A DNA stretch of 64,000 nt, from the NCBI GenBank assembly GCA_964475165.1, contig CAYYVN010000005.1, positions 62,001-126,000 of the forward strand. The letters are read 5' to 3'. Below are positions 1 to 8,880 of the stretch, in pieces (positions within the stretch are counted from its first letter, which is position 1; every line of letters starts with the position of its first letter). A program made the translations under genes and the position numbers. The stretch comes from CAYUHK01 sp964475165 (GTDB lineage Bacteria > Verrucomicrobiota > Kiritimatiellia > JAAZAB01). The notes below the pieces were generated by a model, which had not been told where the DNA came from, did no database searches, and was given only the letters and a program-made list of their open reading frames with translations.

Positions 1-1170
1 ATCCCCGCCAAAAAAACGCGGCCCATCGAAAAGCGCGCTCCGGCGGTGGTCGAACGCCAACCCGTCTGTGAACCCCTGCAAACCGGACTGAAAGCCATCG
101 ATTCCATGGTGCCGATCGGGCGGGGACAGCGCGAATTGATTATCGGCGACCGCCAAACCGGCAAAACGGCGCTAGCCATCGATACCATCATCAATCAAAA
201 AGATACGGGTGTGATTTGCATCTATGTGGCCATCGGCCAGAAGAATTCCACCGTGGCCCAGGTGATCAAGGCCCTCCAGAAAAATGGCGCCATGGATCAC
301 ACCATTATCATGAATGCCGCCGCGGCTGATCCGGCGCCCCTGCAATATCTCGCCCCCTATAGCGGCTGCGCCATGGCCGAAGAATTCAGCGATCAAGGGC
401 AGCATGCTTTGATCGTTTATGACGACCTCTCCAAACATGCCGTCGCCTATCGTCAGTTATCCCTGCTCCTGCGGCGGCCACCGGGACGAGAGGCTTATCC
501 CGGCGATGTTTTTTATCTGCACTCCCGCCTGCTGGAGCGCGCCGCCAAATACGCCCCGGCCCAGGGTGGCGGCAGCTTAACGGCCCTGCCCATCATCGAG
601 ACCCAGGCCGGTGATATTTCAGCTTATATCCCCACCAACGTCATCTCGATTACCGACGGTCAGATTTTCCTGGAGACCAACCTCTTTTATGCCGGGGTGC
701 GCCCGGCCATCAATACGGGCCTCTCCGTCTCGCGGGTGGGCGGCAAAGCGCAAATCCAGGCCATGAAACAAGTCGCCGGCCGCCTGCGGCTGGATCTGGC
801 ACAGTATCGCGAGCAGGCGGCCTTCTCGCAGTTCAGCACCGACCTGGATAAAAGCACCCAAGCCCAATTGATCCGCGGCGAACGTCTGACGGAAATTCTC
901 AAGCAGGAACAATATCAGCCCTTGCCGGTAGCTTGGCAGGTCGTCGTAATTTTCGCGGGCATGCACGGTTATCTCGATGATCTGCCCCTCGCACGCGTGC
1001 GCGCTTTCGAAGCCGGCTTGCTGCGCCATCTGCAGGAACATGCCGCTGATACCATCCGCCAGCTGCAAGAGCGCCAGGCCCTCGACGACACCCTGACAAC
1101 CCAGCTGCAGACGGCTATCCAGGCCTTCAAGAAACAATTCCTGTCCTCACCAAAACCGTTTAATCCATGA
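1..1170 (+). CDS. atpA: F1 ATP synthase alpha subunit, 5' end missing
   Basis: The reading frame is open from base 1, so the gene begins upstream of the window and about 389 C-terminal residues are seen. The alpha subunit forms the F1 hexamer with beta and carries non-catalytic nucleotide sites. The P-loop GDRQTGKT lies near bases 148-171, followed by family-typical stretches such as YVAIGQKNSTVAQV, DDLSKHAVAYRQ and RRPPGREAYPGDVFYLHSRLLERAAK. The C-terminal helical domain is complete. atpG follows after 13 nt, as in standard F-type operons. The upstream atpB, atpE, atpF and atpH genes are presumably just outside the window. Confidence 0.97.
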   Translation: MPAKKTRPIEKRAPAVVERQPVCEPLQTGLKAIDSMVPIGRGQRELIIGDRQTGKTALAIDTIINQKDTGVICIYVAIGQKNSTVAQVIKALQKNGAMDHTIIMNAAAADPAPLQYLAPYSGCAMAEEFSDQGQHALIVYDDLSKHAVAYRQLSLLLRRPPGREAYPGDVFYLHSRLLERAAKYAPAQGGGSLTALPIIETQAGDISAYIPTNVISITDGQIFLETNLFYAGVRPAINTGLSVSRVGGKAQIQAMKQVAGRLRLDLAQYREQAAFSQFSTDLDKSTQAQLIRGERLTEILKQEQYQPLPVAWQVVVIFAGMHGYLDDLPLARVRAFEAGLLRHLQEHAADTIRQLQERQALDDTLTTQLQTAIQAFKKQFLSSPKPFNP

Positions 1171-1183
1171 ACCAAAGGCCATA

Positions 1184-2047
1184 ATGAATCTGCGGGATAT
1201 TAAGCTACGCATGCGCGGCGTGCGAAAAACACAACAGATCACGCGGGCCATGAAAATGGTGGCCGCCGTGAAATTCCGCCAGGCGCAGGCGCGCTTGCTG
1301 AAAAGCCGACCCTATGCCGAACGCATGGCCGCGCTCACCGCCCACGCCTTACATCAGCGCCGGCCCGAGGATGCCTCCCACCCCTTCTTGCAGGTGCGTC
1401 CCCTGCAACGCCTCTTGGTGGTGGTGATGGCCGCCGATAAGGGCCTCTGCGGCAGTTTCAATACTAATATCTATCGCGCGGTAGGGGCTTTCCTCAGGGA
1501 ACAGGCGGCGCTGGCGCCGGCGCCCCAGGTGGATCTAGTGCTCGTGGGCCGTAAAATCAATGATTTATTCAAAAGATTCAGCCAGCCAGGCCTGGCGGTG
1601 AATATCCGACGCTATTGGCCCAGAGCAGATGTTGATCACCTGGCCCTGGGCCAAGAATTAATGGCGCTCTTTCAAGCCGCCCAATACGATCGGATCGATG
1701 CCTTTTTTACGGAATTTAAATCGGCCATGCAAAACCATATTGTCCGTCGCCAATTATTGCCCCTGGAAATAGCGCCTTTGGAAGAGACTCCCGAGCTGCT
1801 GCTGGAACCGGGCTGGGAAGATCTGCTGGCCGAGCTCCTGCCCCATTGGCTGCTGGTCAGCCTGCAACAGTTGCTGATGGAAACGGAAGCCTCCGAACAG
1901 GGCACGCGCATGAGCATGATGGATCAGGCCACCCGCAATGCCGATGAGCTCTTGGAACAACTCCTGTTGGATCAGAACAAAGCCCGCCAATGGGGCATCA
2001 CGCGTGAATTATTGGATATCACCACCGGAGCAGAAGCCATGGCCTGA
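1184..2047 (+). CDS. atpG: F1 ATP synthase gamma subunit
   Basis: The 287-residue product matches the usual gamma length. It is the central rotor shaft that couples Fo rotation to the alpha-beta hexamer. The N-terminus has the family signature for the coiled-coil helix (RDIKLRMRGVRKTQQITRAMKMVAAVKFR), and the C-terminus has the matching helix with ASEQGTRMSMMDQATRNADELL. The Rossmann-like middle shows the DKGLCGSFN motif. It sits between atpA and atpD in the canonical order. Start ATG at 1184 follows a weak purine-rich stretch. Confidence 0.97.
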   Translation: MNLRDIKLRMRGVRKTQQITRAMKMVAAVKFRQAQARLLKSRPYAERMAALTAHALHQRRPEDASHPFLQVRPLQRLLVVVMAADKGLCGSFNTNIYRAVGAFLREQAALAPAPQVDLVLVGRKINDLFKRFSQPGLAVNIRRYWPRADVDHLALGQELMALFQAAQYDRIDAFFTEFKSAMQNHIVRRQLLPLEIAPLEETPELLLEPGWEDLLAELLPHWLLVSLQQLLMETEASEQGTRMSMMDQATRNADELLEQLLLDQNKARQWGITRELLDITTGAEAMA

Positions 2048-2082
2048 AAGATGGTCGGCGTGGATATGTTAAAGGAGCTTTT

Positions 2083-3498
2083 ATGACAACCACCAACCAA
2101 GTGGGAACGGTCGTGCAGATCATCGGCAGCGTAGTGGATGTGGAATTCCCTTCCGGCCTGCTGCCGCGGATTTATACCGCCCTCAAAATCCAGCGGGATA
2201 GGCCCGATGATCAGGGCAAGCTGGAAGTCATCGCCGAGATCCAACAGCACCTCGGCGATAGAACCGTGCGCTGCATTGCGCTCTCATCCACCGATGGTCT
2301 GCGCCGCGGCAATCAAGTGCTCAATACCAATATCCCCATTTCCGTGCCTGTCGGGCGCGCCAACCTGGGACGGCTCTTCAATGTGCTCGGTGAACCCATC
2401 GATGGCTTGGGACCGGTGGAAACCACCCAATGCGCACCCATTCATCGCGCGCCGCCGGCCCTGCAAGATCAGGAAACACGCATTCAAATCCTCGAGACCG
2501 GCATCAAGGTCGTCGACCTGCTCGTGCCCTATCCGCGCGGGGGTAAAATCGGCCTCTTCGGCGGAGCCGGCGTAGGCAAAACAGTCTTTATCCAGGAACT
2601 GATCCATAATATCGCCACGGAACATGGCGGCTTATCGGTCTTCAGCGGTATCGGTGAACGCACCCGCGAAGGCAACGATCTCTGGCTGGAAATGAAAGAA
2701 TCTAAAGTGCTTTCCAAAACGGTGCTGGTCTATGGACAAATGAACGAGCCGCCCGGCGCGCGCTTGCGCGTGGGCTTGACCGGCCTGACTATGGCCGAAC
2801 ATTTCCGCGATGAAACGGGTCAGGATATTCTCTATTTCATCGATAATATTTTCCGTTTCGCTCAGGCGGGCCAGGAAGTTTCCGCCCTGCTAGGCCGGAT
2901 CCCCTCCGCCGTGGGTTACCAGCCCACGCTTTCCTCTGAGATGGGTGAATTGGAGGAGCGCATCACCTCCACCCGCAAAGGCTCAATCACCTCCGTGCAA
3001 GCCATTTATGTGCCGGCAGATGACTTAACCGATCCGGCCCCGGCAACTGTCTTCAGTCACCTGGATGCCACGACTGTGCTCTCGCGGGCCATCTCGGAAC
3101 AAGCCCTCTATCCGGCGGTGGATCCTCTGGATTCCACCTCGAACATCCTTTCGGCTGCCGTCGTCGGCGAGGAACATTATCAGACCGCGCGCGCTATCCA
3201 GCAGGTCCTCCAAAAATACAAAGATCTGCAGGATATCATCGCCATTCTGGGTGCGGAAGAATTATCCGATGAAGACAAGCTGATCGTGGCCCGCGCCCGT
3301 AAAATTCAGCGCTTTCTTACCCAGCCATTCTTTGTCACCGAGCAATTCCTCAACACGCCCGGGCGCTTCGTGACCCTCAAGGAAACCATTCGGGGGTTCC
3401 GGGAAATCCTCGCTGGACGGCATGATGAGCTGCCCGAGCAAGCTTTTTATATGGTGGGCACCATTGAGGAAGCGGTGGAAAAGGCCAAAACATTATGA
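2083..3498 (+). CDS. atpD: F1 ATP synthase beta subunit (catalytic)
   Basis: The 471-residue product is the catalytic F1 subunit. The Walker A motif GGAGVGKT is at about residues 164-171, then GERTREGNDL, the Walker B region DILYFIDNIFRFAQAG, and the ALLGRIPSAVGYQPTL signature. The C-terminal DELSEED-type segment appears as AEELSDEDK. A good ribosome-binding site (AAAGGAG) precedes the ATG at 2083. The stop codon overlaps the atpC start as ATGA at 3495-3498, which indicates translational coupling. Confidence 0.98.
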   Translation: MTTTNQVGTVVQIIGSVVDVEFPSGLLPRIYTALKIQRDRPDDQGKLEVIAEIQQHLGDRTVRCIALSSTDGLRRGNQVLNTNIPISVPVGRANLGRLFNVLGEPIDGLGPVETTQCAPIHRAPPALQDQETRIQILETGIKVVDLLVPYPRGGKIGLFGGAGVGKTVFIQELIHNIATEHGGLSVFSGIGERTREGNDLWLEMKESKVLSKTVLVYGQMNEPPGARLRVGLTGLTMAEHFRDETGQDILYFIDNIFRFAQAGQEVSALLGRIPSAVGYQPTLSSEMGELEERITSTRKGSITSVQAIYVPADDLTDPAPATVFSHLDATTVLSRAISEQALYPAVDPLDSTSNILSAAVVGEEHYQTARAIQQVLQKYKDLQDIIAILGAEELSDEDKLIVARARKIQRFLTQPFFVTEQFLNTPGRFVTLKETIRGFREILAGRHDELPEQAFYMVGTIEEAVEKAKTL

Positions 3499-3800
3499 GC
3501 GTTTTTGCCCTCGAAATTTTGACCCCCGCCGGGTCCTTCTTCAAGGCCCAGGCGAGCAGCGTGACCCTCAAGGGGCAAGCCGGTTCGCTGGGCATTCTGG
3601 CGCGCCATGCACCGCTCCTGGCCCGTTTGCAACCCGGCCCCATCCACATCAAAACCGATGGCCAGGAACGGGTCTTTGCCGCTGGGGCTGGCTGGGTGGA
3701 AGTGACCCGCGCCGGAGTGAGCGTGCTGGTGGATAGCGCCAGGCCGGCCGATCACTCTGCCGCTCAGGTGGAGCGCGGGGGATCAACCACCATCACATGA
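3495..3800 (+). CDS. atpC: F1 ATP synthase epsilon subunit, short form without C-terminal helices
   Basis: The 101-residue product covers the N-terminal beta-sandwich of epsilon, with the family pattern around TPAGSFFKAQASSVTLKGQAGSLGILARHAPLL. Epsilon links gamma to the c-ring. The usual protein is about 130-140 residues, with a C-terminal helical hairpin that inhibits ATP hydrolysis in many bacteria. Here the protein ends soon after the sandwich. The start overlaps atpD by ATGA. The last 37 bases overlap the convergent GAF/GGDEF gene, so the 3' end of the operon is tightly packed. Confidence 0.93.
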   Translation: MSVFALEILTPAGSFFKAQASSVTLKGQAGSLGILARHAPLLARLQPGPIHIKTDGQERVFAAGAGWVEVTRAGVSVLVDSARPADHSAAQVERGGSTTIT

Positions 3801-4789
3801 TCGCGCCCGCGCGCTTGCGCGGTGATCAATCCGCTATTCAAAGCCGCCAGGACTTTGGCCAAAGGCACCTCCAAATCCTCGGGGCGTTCAAAGGCCAGCG
3901 CCACCCCCGAGACAGTCACCGAGCAGCCAGCGCTGCGGCCGGCATGTTCCTGGATATGCTGACGGATGGCCTGCAGCGTTTCCGCGGCGGCCGCACGCCC
4001 CATACCACTCAGGCAAACGATGAATTGATCGGCCGAGAAACGGCCCACCAGATCCATGGGACGTATTTTCTCTGCGATCAGGCGGCGCACCTCATTCAAA
4101 AGCATATGCCCGGCGCTGATGCCACAGGTGGCCACAAAATGGGTGTATTCATCGATATCCACCAACAGCAACGAAAGCGGCAAATTAAAGGCCTTGGCCC
4201 GCGCCAGTTCGCGATAATATTCTTCCAAAAAAGCAAGGTATTTCAAGGCGCTGCTGGGCTCATCCACCCGATCCAGATGGCGGGAAAGCTCCTGTAATTC
4301 GAATTTTTCCAGGAGCAGCCCGATCAGAGCGCCGATGGCCTGCAGACGCTGCTGTTCTGTAACGCTAAAGGCCGGCCCAGCGGCGCGGTCGCAATGCACA
4401 TAGCCAACCGCGCGCTGACGATATATCACCGGCGCCAGGCAAGCCGTCGTGAATTCATGCTCCAGGCGCACCTCCTGATACGCAGCGCTCGTCGGCGCCA
4501 AATCCTCCAGGGCGATAGTTTCCAGTTTCAGCAAAACCCGCGACAGCACCGCGCCTTGCAGATCCCGCGCAAATTTTTTAACAAAGGAATAGCTGATCTG
4601 GCGCGCGTTACGAATGTGCAACTGATTGGTATCGCCATCCATCAGGAGCATCGCCGCCGATTGATAAGCCAGGATGGTCTTCAAACGCTCGAGGATGACA
4701 TGCAAGGCCTGCTCGAACGTCAAGGCATCGCGGAGATCCTCAAAGACCCCTATCAGCCAAGCCGAAAAACCGTTTGTGGCATTAGTCAT
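3764..4789 (-). CDS. GAF domain plus degenerate GGDEF domain protein
   Basis: The 341-residue protein has no membrane segment. Residues about 20-165 look like a GAF sensor domain, and 180-330 a GGDEF fold with LLVDIDEYTHF (Asp211 at the metal position) and AGHMLLNEV. The catalytic GGDEF motif is replaced by SADQF (252-256), so diguanylate cyclase activity is unlikely. The inhibitory-site motif RxxD is kept as RPMD (243-246), exactly five residues before it. That combination is known in c-di-GMP receptors such as PelD, which also pairs GAF with a degenerate GGDEF. A receptor role is inferred. A ribosome-binding site GGGGAGG precedes the ATG. It is convergent with atpC and overlaps its end. Confidence 0.85.
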   Translation of the reverse strand: MTNATNGFSAWLIGVFEDLRDALTFEQALHVILERLKTILAYQSAAMLLMDGDTNQLHIRNARQISYSFVKKFARDLQGAVLSRVLLKLETIALEDLAPTSAAYQEVRLEHEFTTACLAPVIYRQRAVGYVHCDRAAGPAFSVTEQQRLQAIGALIGLLLEKFELQELSRHLDRVDEPSSALKYLAFLEEYYRELARAKAFNLPLSLLLVDIDEYTHFVATCGISAGHMLLNEVRRLIAEKIRPMDLVGRFSADQFIVCLSGMGRAAAAETLQAIRQHIQEHAGRSAGCSVTVSGVALAFERPEDLEVPLAKVLAALNSGLITAQARGRDHVMVVDPPRST

Positions 4790-4873
4790 AAAATGCTATC
4801 CTCCCCACAACAGCTGCTTTGGATGTTTGCGGCCATATTTGTAATAAGCATAACAGTTTTTCGAAAAAATACC

Positions 4874-5791
4874 ATGAAAATCTTGCCTCACATGCCGCCC
4901 GACCAGAATGCCAACGGCCGACCCGCAGTACCGGCCTGTCGGCGCCTGATCCGCCAAGCGTTAAAGGAAGATTTGGGTACGGGCGATGTCACCTCGCAGG
5001 CGCTCATCCCGGCCCGGCGCCGCGCGGCGGCCCTGATCATAGCGCGCAATCATTATGTCGTCTCGGGTCTAGCGGTGGCGCGGGATGTGTTTCGGGAACT
5101 CGATCCGCAATTGAACTTTGAGATCATCGTCGCCGATGGGCAACGCGTCCGACCCAAGCAGCCGCTGGCCAGCCTGCAAGGCCGCTTGCAGGCCATCCTG
5201 GCTGCCGAACGCACCGCGCTGAATTTCCTGCAGCGCCTGACGGGCATCGCCACCCTCACCGCCAGTTTCCTGGAGAAAATCCAACCGCACGCCGTCCTCA
5301 TCTTGGATACGCGCAAGACCACTCCGCTCCTGCGGCGACTCGAAAAATATGCCGTGCTATGCGGGGGCGGCACCAACCATCGCCAGGGGTTATATGATCG
5401 TGTGCTGATCAAGGACAATCATCGCCATTATTGTCAAAGCCAAGGCATCTCGCTGGCCACGGCCATTGCCAAAGCGCGGCGGCAATATCCGCGCCTGCTC
5501 ATCGAAGTGGAAGTGGAAACAGAAGCGGAATTGCGCGATGCTCTCCAAGCCCGCCCGGATTGGATCCTGCTGGATAACATGCCTCTGGCACGCCTGCGGC
5601 GTTGCGTGGCCATCAATGCCGGCCGTGCCTTATTGGAGGCCTCCGGCGGCATCACCGAAGAGAATGTGCGGCGGATCGCCGCCAGCGGGGTGCACGGTAT
5701 TTCACTGGGCTGCCTAACCCATTCGGCCCCGGCGGCGGATTTAGCACTGGAACTGCTGCCCAACACTCGTAAGCCTCAACGCCCTTGTTAA
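4874..5791 (+). CDS. nadC: Nicotinate-nucleotide pyrophosphorylase (quinolinate phosphoribosyltransferase)
   Basis: The 305-residue enzyme converts quinolinate and PRPP to nicotinate mononucleotide in de novo NAD synthesis. The family signature DTRKTTPLLRRLEKYAV, followed by CGGGTNHRQGLYDRVLIKDNH, is clear, as are EVEVET and the C-terminal SGGI...GVHGISLG barrel end. The frame is open far upstream, but that part is antisense to the neighbouring gene. The ATG at 4874 gives a normal family length; ATG 4892 is a second possibility. Biotin ligase and coaX follow in the same direction, making a cofactor cluster. Confidence 0.95.
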   Translation: MKILPHMPPDQNANGRPAVPACRRLIRQALKEDLGTGDVTSQALIPARRRAAALIIARNHYVVSGLAVARDVFRELDPQLNFEIIVADGQRVRPKQPLASLQGRLQAILAAERTALNFLQRLTGIATLTASFLEKIQPHAVLILDTRKTTPLLRRLEKYAVLCGGGTNHRQGLYDRVLIKDNHRHYCQSQGISLATAIAKARRQYPRLLIEVEVETEAELRDALQARPDWILLDNMPLARLRRCVAINAGRALLEASGGITEENVRRIAASGVHGISLGCLTHSAPAADLALELLPNTRKPQRPC

Positions 5792-5833
5792 ATAGAAAAC
5801 AGCCAGCCGGCCCCTGGGGGCAAGCTGACGCAG

Positions 5834-6487
5834 ATGACCCTTATGAAAAAACGCACGCCGCCTCTTAAGCGTTCCGCGCGCCGCCGCCGCTTGGGCTGGC
5901 CGCTCTTGCGCTTCGATAAAGTCAGCTCCACCAACGACCTGCTCAAAGCGGAAGCCCAGGCTGGGGCGCCCGAAGGATGCACCATCCTTGCCAAGGAACA
6001 AACCCAAGGTCGCGGGAGACAGGGCAAGCAATGGGTCTCCCCCGTTGGGCAGGGGGTGTATATGTCGCTTTTATTGCGGCCCCCCTGGCCGGCCGCGGAT
6101 GCGGCCCTGCTGAATATGTGGGCGGTGACCGCCGTGGCGCGGGCCCTGGAAAAGATCGGGCTTAACAATATTCAAGTGAAATGGCCGAATGATGTGCTGG
6201 CCCGCGGCAAAAAAATTGCCGGCATTCTTGTCGAACCACGCCTCAGCCAGCAGCACATTGATTTCGTCGTCGTTGGCGTCGGCATTAACGTGCGCCAACG
6301 CCAAAAGGATTTACACGGCCCGCTCAGCGGCACAGCAACTTCCTGCCGCTTGGAGGGCGCGCGGGCGGATTGCGAAAGGGTGTTTAATCAAGTTTTAAGG
6401 GAGATGGAAGCCGGCTATGACCAGATCCGTCATAACCAAAAAGATAGCATCCTGGAGGCTTGGGCTCAGCGCTGCATCACCACATGA
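5834..6487 (+). CDS. birA: Biotin--[acetyl-CoA carboxylase] ligase, minimal catalytic core
   Basis: This enzyme attaches biotin to carrier proteins through biotinyl-AMP. The 217 residues show the substrate motif SSTNDLLK, the biotin/ATP loop GRGRQGKQW, the KWPNDVL strand and KIAGILVE. There is no N-terminal helix-turn-helix, so it should not act as a repressor. The C-terminal SH3-like domain normally found after the catalytic core is also missing: the protein ends at EAWAQRCITT, and its stop overlaps coaX by 4 bases (ATGA at 6484-6487). It is translationally coupled to coaX. Confidence 0.92.
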   Translation: MTLMKKRTPPLKRSARRRRLGWPLLRFDKVSSTNDLLKAEAQAGAPEGCTILAKEQTQGRGRQGKQWVSPVGQGVYMSLLLRPPWPAADAALLNMWAVTAVARALEKIGLNNIQVKWPNDVLARGKKIAGILVEPRLSQQHIDFVVVGVGINVRQRQKDLHGPLSGTATSCRLEGARADCERVFNQVLREMEAGYDQIRHNQKDSILEAWAQRCITT

Positions 6488-7272
6488 AGTCACCCCCCAT
6501 CATAGTAGTTGATATAGGCAATACCAGCACGAGCCTGGCTATCGCGCGCGGGGGCGCCATCAGCCGGGTCCGGCAGATGGATACGTGCTCCCAAACCAGC
6601 CGCAATATTCGGCGCCAACTGCTGGCGCTCACCGCCGGTCAGGGCAGCGGCGGGGCCGCCCTGGGTTCGGTGGTGCCAGCCAAAACCGGGCCGTGGCTCA
6701 CAGCCCTGAAGAGTTGTACGGGCCGGCAGCCCTTATTGATCAATCATCGCTTACAGCTGGGATTGCGCCTGGATTATCCGCGCCCCAAGACCATCGGGGC
6801 TGATCGTCTGGCCAATGCCTGTGCGGCCGCAGAGCGGTATGGCCCGCCGGTGGTGGTGGCTGATTTTGGCACGGCCTTAACTTTCGATGTGGTCGCGCGC
6901 CAGCGCGTTTATCAGGGCGGCATAATCGTCGCGGGATTACCCTTGATGACCCATTACCTGGCCACCCAAACCGCCTTATTGCCGCATGTGAATTTGAGCT
7001 CCTGGTCAGCCGCGGCGCGCCAAAAGCCGGCGATCGGCAAAAGCACCGCGCAGGCCATACGCATCGGGGCGCGTTGGGGCTATCTGGGCATGGTCCGCGA
7101 GATCTTCAACTTGCTGCGGCAATCATTGAAAGAACCCCGGCTGAAATTATGCGCCACGGGCGGTTATGCCGGCTGGGTCCTGCAGGGCGCCGGGCTCAAG
7201 GTCAGCCTGGATCCGCATTTAACTCTGCGGGGTCTTAGTTTAATCTATGACTTGAATCAGACCGGAAGATAA
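6484..7272 (+). CDS. coaX: Type III pantothenate kinase
   Basis: The 262-residue protein catalyses the first step of coenzyme A synthesis. It shows the type III (CoaX) actin-like fold motifs: VVDIGNTSTSLA at the N-terminus, the pantothenate-site GADRLANACAA, and VVADFGTALTFDVV followed by GGIIVAGL. ATG 6484 overlaps the biotin ligase stop as ATGA and is preferred to an in-frame start at 6460. The next gene starts 21 nt downstream. Confidence 0.95.
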   Translation: MKSPPIIVVDIGNTSTSLAIARGGAISRVRQMDTCSQTSRNIRRQLLALTAGQGSGGAALGSVVPAKTGPWLTALKSCTGRQPLLINHRLQLGLRLDYPRPKTIGADRLANACAAAERYGPPVVVADFGTALTFDVVARQRVYQGGIIVAGLPLMTHYLATQTALLPHVNLSSWSAAARQKPAIGKSTAQAIRIGARWGYLGMVREIFNLLRQSLKEPRLKLCATGGYAGWVLQGAGLKVSLDPHLTLRGLSLIYDLNQTGR

Positions 7273-7293
7273 GTTCTGGCAAGGAGTTGTATT

Positions 7294-8376
7294 ATGCTGC
7301 CTCATGCTTATGCTCTCATTCTGGCGGGAGGTCGTGGCGAGCGCTTCTGGCCGCTGAGCACCACGCACCGGCCCAAGCAGTTATTGAAGCTGATTGGCAA
7401 GCGCCCCATGATCGCCACGGCCGTTAATTACCTGCGGGGCCTGGTGCCGCCGGAGCGCACCTATATCATCACACGGGCCGAGCTGGTGCAGCCCACCCAT
7501 AAAATCCTGCCGACCATGCCGCGCGCTAATATCATTGGCGAACCCGTGGGGCGCGATACCGCCGCGGCGATCACCTTGGGAATCACCCTCATTAAAGCCC
7601 GCGATCCGCAGGCCGTCGTAGTCGTGCTGACCGCTGACCATATCATCGGCGACTTACCAGCTTTTCAACGCATCTTAAAAACAGCCCTGCAATTAGCCAA
7701 CAGCACGCCGCATCTGATCACTCTCGGCATTAAACCCTCCTGGGCCAGCACAGCCTTTGGCTATATTGCCAGCGGCCAGCGCCATTGCCTGCAGCAAGGC
7801 GTGGAATTTATGAAAGTTAAGCGTTTCATTGAAAAACCGAGCGCGGCGGCCGCCGCGCGTTACCTGAAAAGCGGCACTTTCTTCTGGAACTCCGGCATGT
7901 TTGTATGGTCGGTGGATACCTATCAAAAAGCACTGGCGCAACATTGCCCCGCACTGGGGCGGCTCATGCAAAAACTGGAACCGGCTATCGGCAAGGCAAC
8001 TTTTAATTCCCGCTTAAGATCAGCCTATCAGCGGCTGCCTAAAATATCGGTGGACTATGCCCTGATGGAGAAAGCCACCAATATCATCATGGCCAAGGGC
8101 AATTTCGCCTGGGATGATATCGGCTCTTGGTCGGCCTTGGAAAACCATTTTCGTAAGGATCGCCGCCGGAACATCATCTTGGGCCAGGCCGCCACGCTGG
8201 GCGCTTCCGGGAACATCGTCGTGGCCGACGCCGGCCTGGTGGCCTTGATCGGCGTGGATAATCTGGTGGTGGTACGCAGCGAGCATGCCACGCTGATTTG
8301 TCCTAAGGACCGTGCCCAGGACGTCAAAGCCATGGTGGAGCTTTTGAGGCGTAACAAGCAAGAGACTGTATTATAA
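7294..8376 (+). CDS. manC: Mannose-1-phosphate guanylyltransferase (GDP-mannose pyrophosphorylase)
   Basis: The 360-residue protein has the nucleotidyltransferase signature ILAGGRGERFWPLS...RPKQLLKL at its start, then GRDTAAAI, the TADHII strand, the FIEKP motif and NSGMFVW. These are typical of mannose-1-phosphate guanylyltransferases that make GDP-mannose for polysaccharides. The C-terminal phosphomannose isomerase domain of bifunctional ManC/AlgA is absent, so it should be monofunctional. The start has a good ribosome-binding site (AAGGAG). GDP-mannose supply fits the envelope-polysaccharide genes elsewhere in the window. Confidence 0.92.
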   Translation: MLPHAYALILAGGRGERFWPLSTTHRPKQLLKLIGKRPMIATAVNYLRGLVPPERTYIITRAELVQPTHKILPTMPRANIIGEPVGRDTAAAITLGITLIKARDPQAVVVVLTADHIIGDLPAFQRILKTALQLANSTPHLITLGIKPSWASTAFGYIASGQRHCLQQGVEFMKVKRFIEKPSAAAAARYLKSGTFFWNSGMFVWSVDTYQKALAQHCPALGRLMQKLEPAIGKATFNSRLRSAYQRLPKISVDYALMEKATNIIMAKGNFAWDDIGSWSALENHFRKDRRRNIILGQAATLGASGNIVVADAGLVALIGVDNLVVVRSEHATLICPKDRAQDVKAMVELLRRNKQETVL

Positions 8377-8398
8377 AGGATCGCTCTTTCAGCAAATC

Positions 8399-8842
8399 AT
8401 GTCACGCGTATTGGGAGTAGATTATGGTGAACGGCGCTTGGGCTTCGCCCTCAGCGATGAGGCGCAGATCATTGCCCTGCCCTTGGGTGTGATTGTGGTT
8501 GATCACCCTCGCCAAGCCCGTCTGGCCGTAGAGCGTCTGATCCGGGAAAAACAGGTCGGGCGGGTGGTGCTGGGCATGCCCTTGAATCTGAATGGAACCC
8601 GGGGGCCAGCCGCGGCGGCGGTAGAGCATTTCATGGAACAGTTGCGCACCACCAGCAACGTGCCGCTGGAAACCTGGGATGAACGCCTGAGCAGTCAAGC
8701 GGCCGAAAGGGTTTTGATTGCCGCCGGCACCCGGCGCGCCAAACGCAAAACACTCACCAACCAATTAGCGGCCCAGATCATGCTGCAAAGTTATCTGGAT
8801 GCCCGGCAAGCGCGAGGCCAGAACCAAGACGCTTGGGCTTGA
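8399..8842 (+). CDS. ruvX: YqgF/RuvX-family pre-16S rRNA nuclease or Holliday junction resolvase-like protein
   Basis: The 147-residue protein has the RNase H-like YqgF pattern: GVDYGERRLGFALSD at the start, VVLGMPLNLNGTRGPAA in the middle, and WDERLSSQAAERVL near the end. In Escherichia coli the family matures 16S rRNA 5' ends; a resolvase role has also been proposed. It starts 22 nt after the guanylyltransferase and is followed by truA. Confidence 0.93.
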   Translation: MSRVLGVDYGERRLGFALSDEAQIIALPLGVIVVDHPRQARLAVERLIREKQVGRVVLGMPLNLNGTRGPAAAAVEHFMEQLRTTSNVPLETWDERLSSQAAERVLIAAGTRRAKRKTLTNQLAAQIMLQSYLDARQARGQNQDAWA

Positions 8843-8880
8843 TAGGCCCCTTAATGAATACTGACTGATCAGGTGCTCAG

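Noticed and set aside
4394..4873. Long N-terminal extension of nadC
   Set aside because: It is antisense to the GAF/GGDEF gene and not NadC-like; the family starts near the ATG at 4874.
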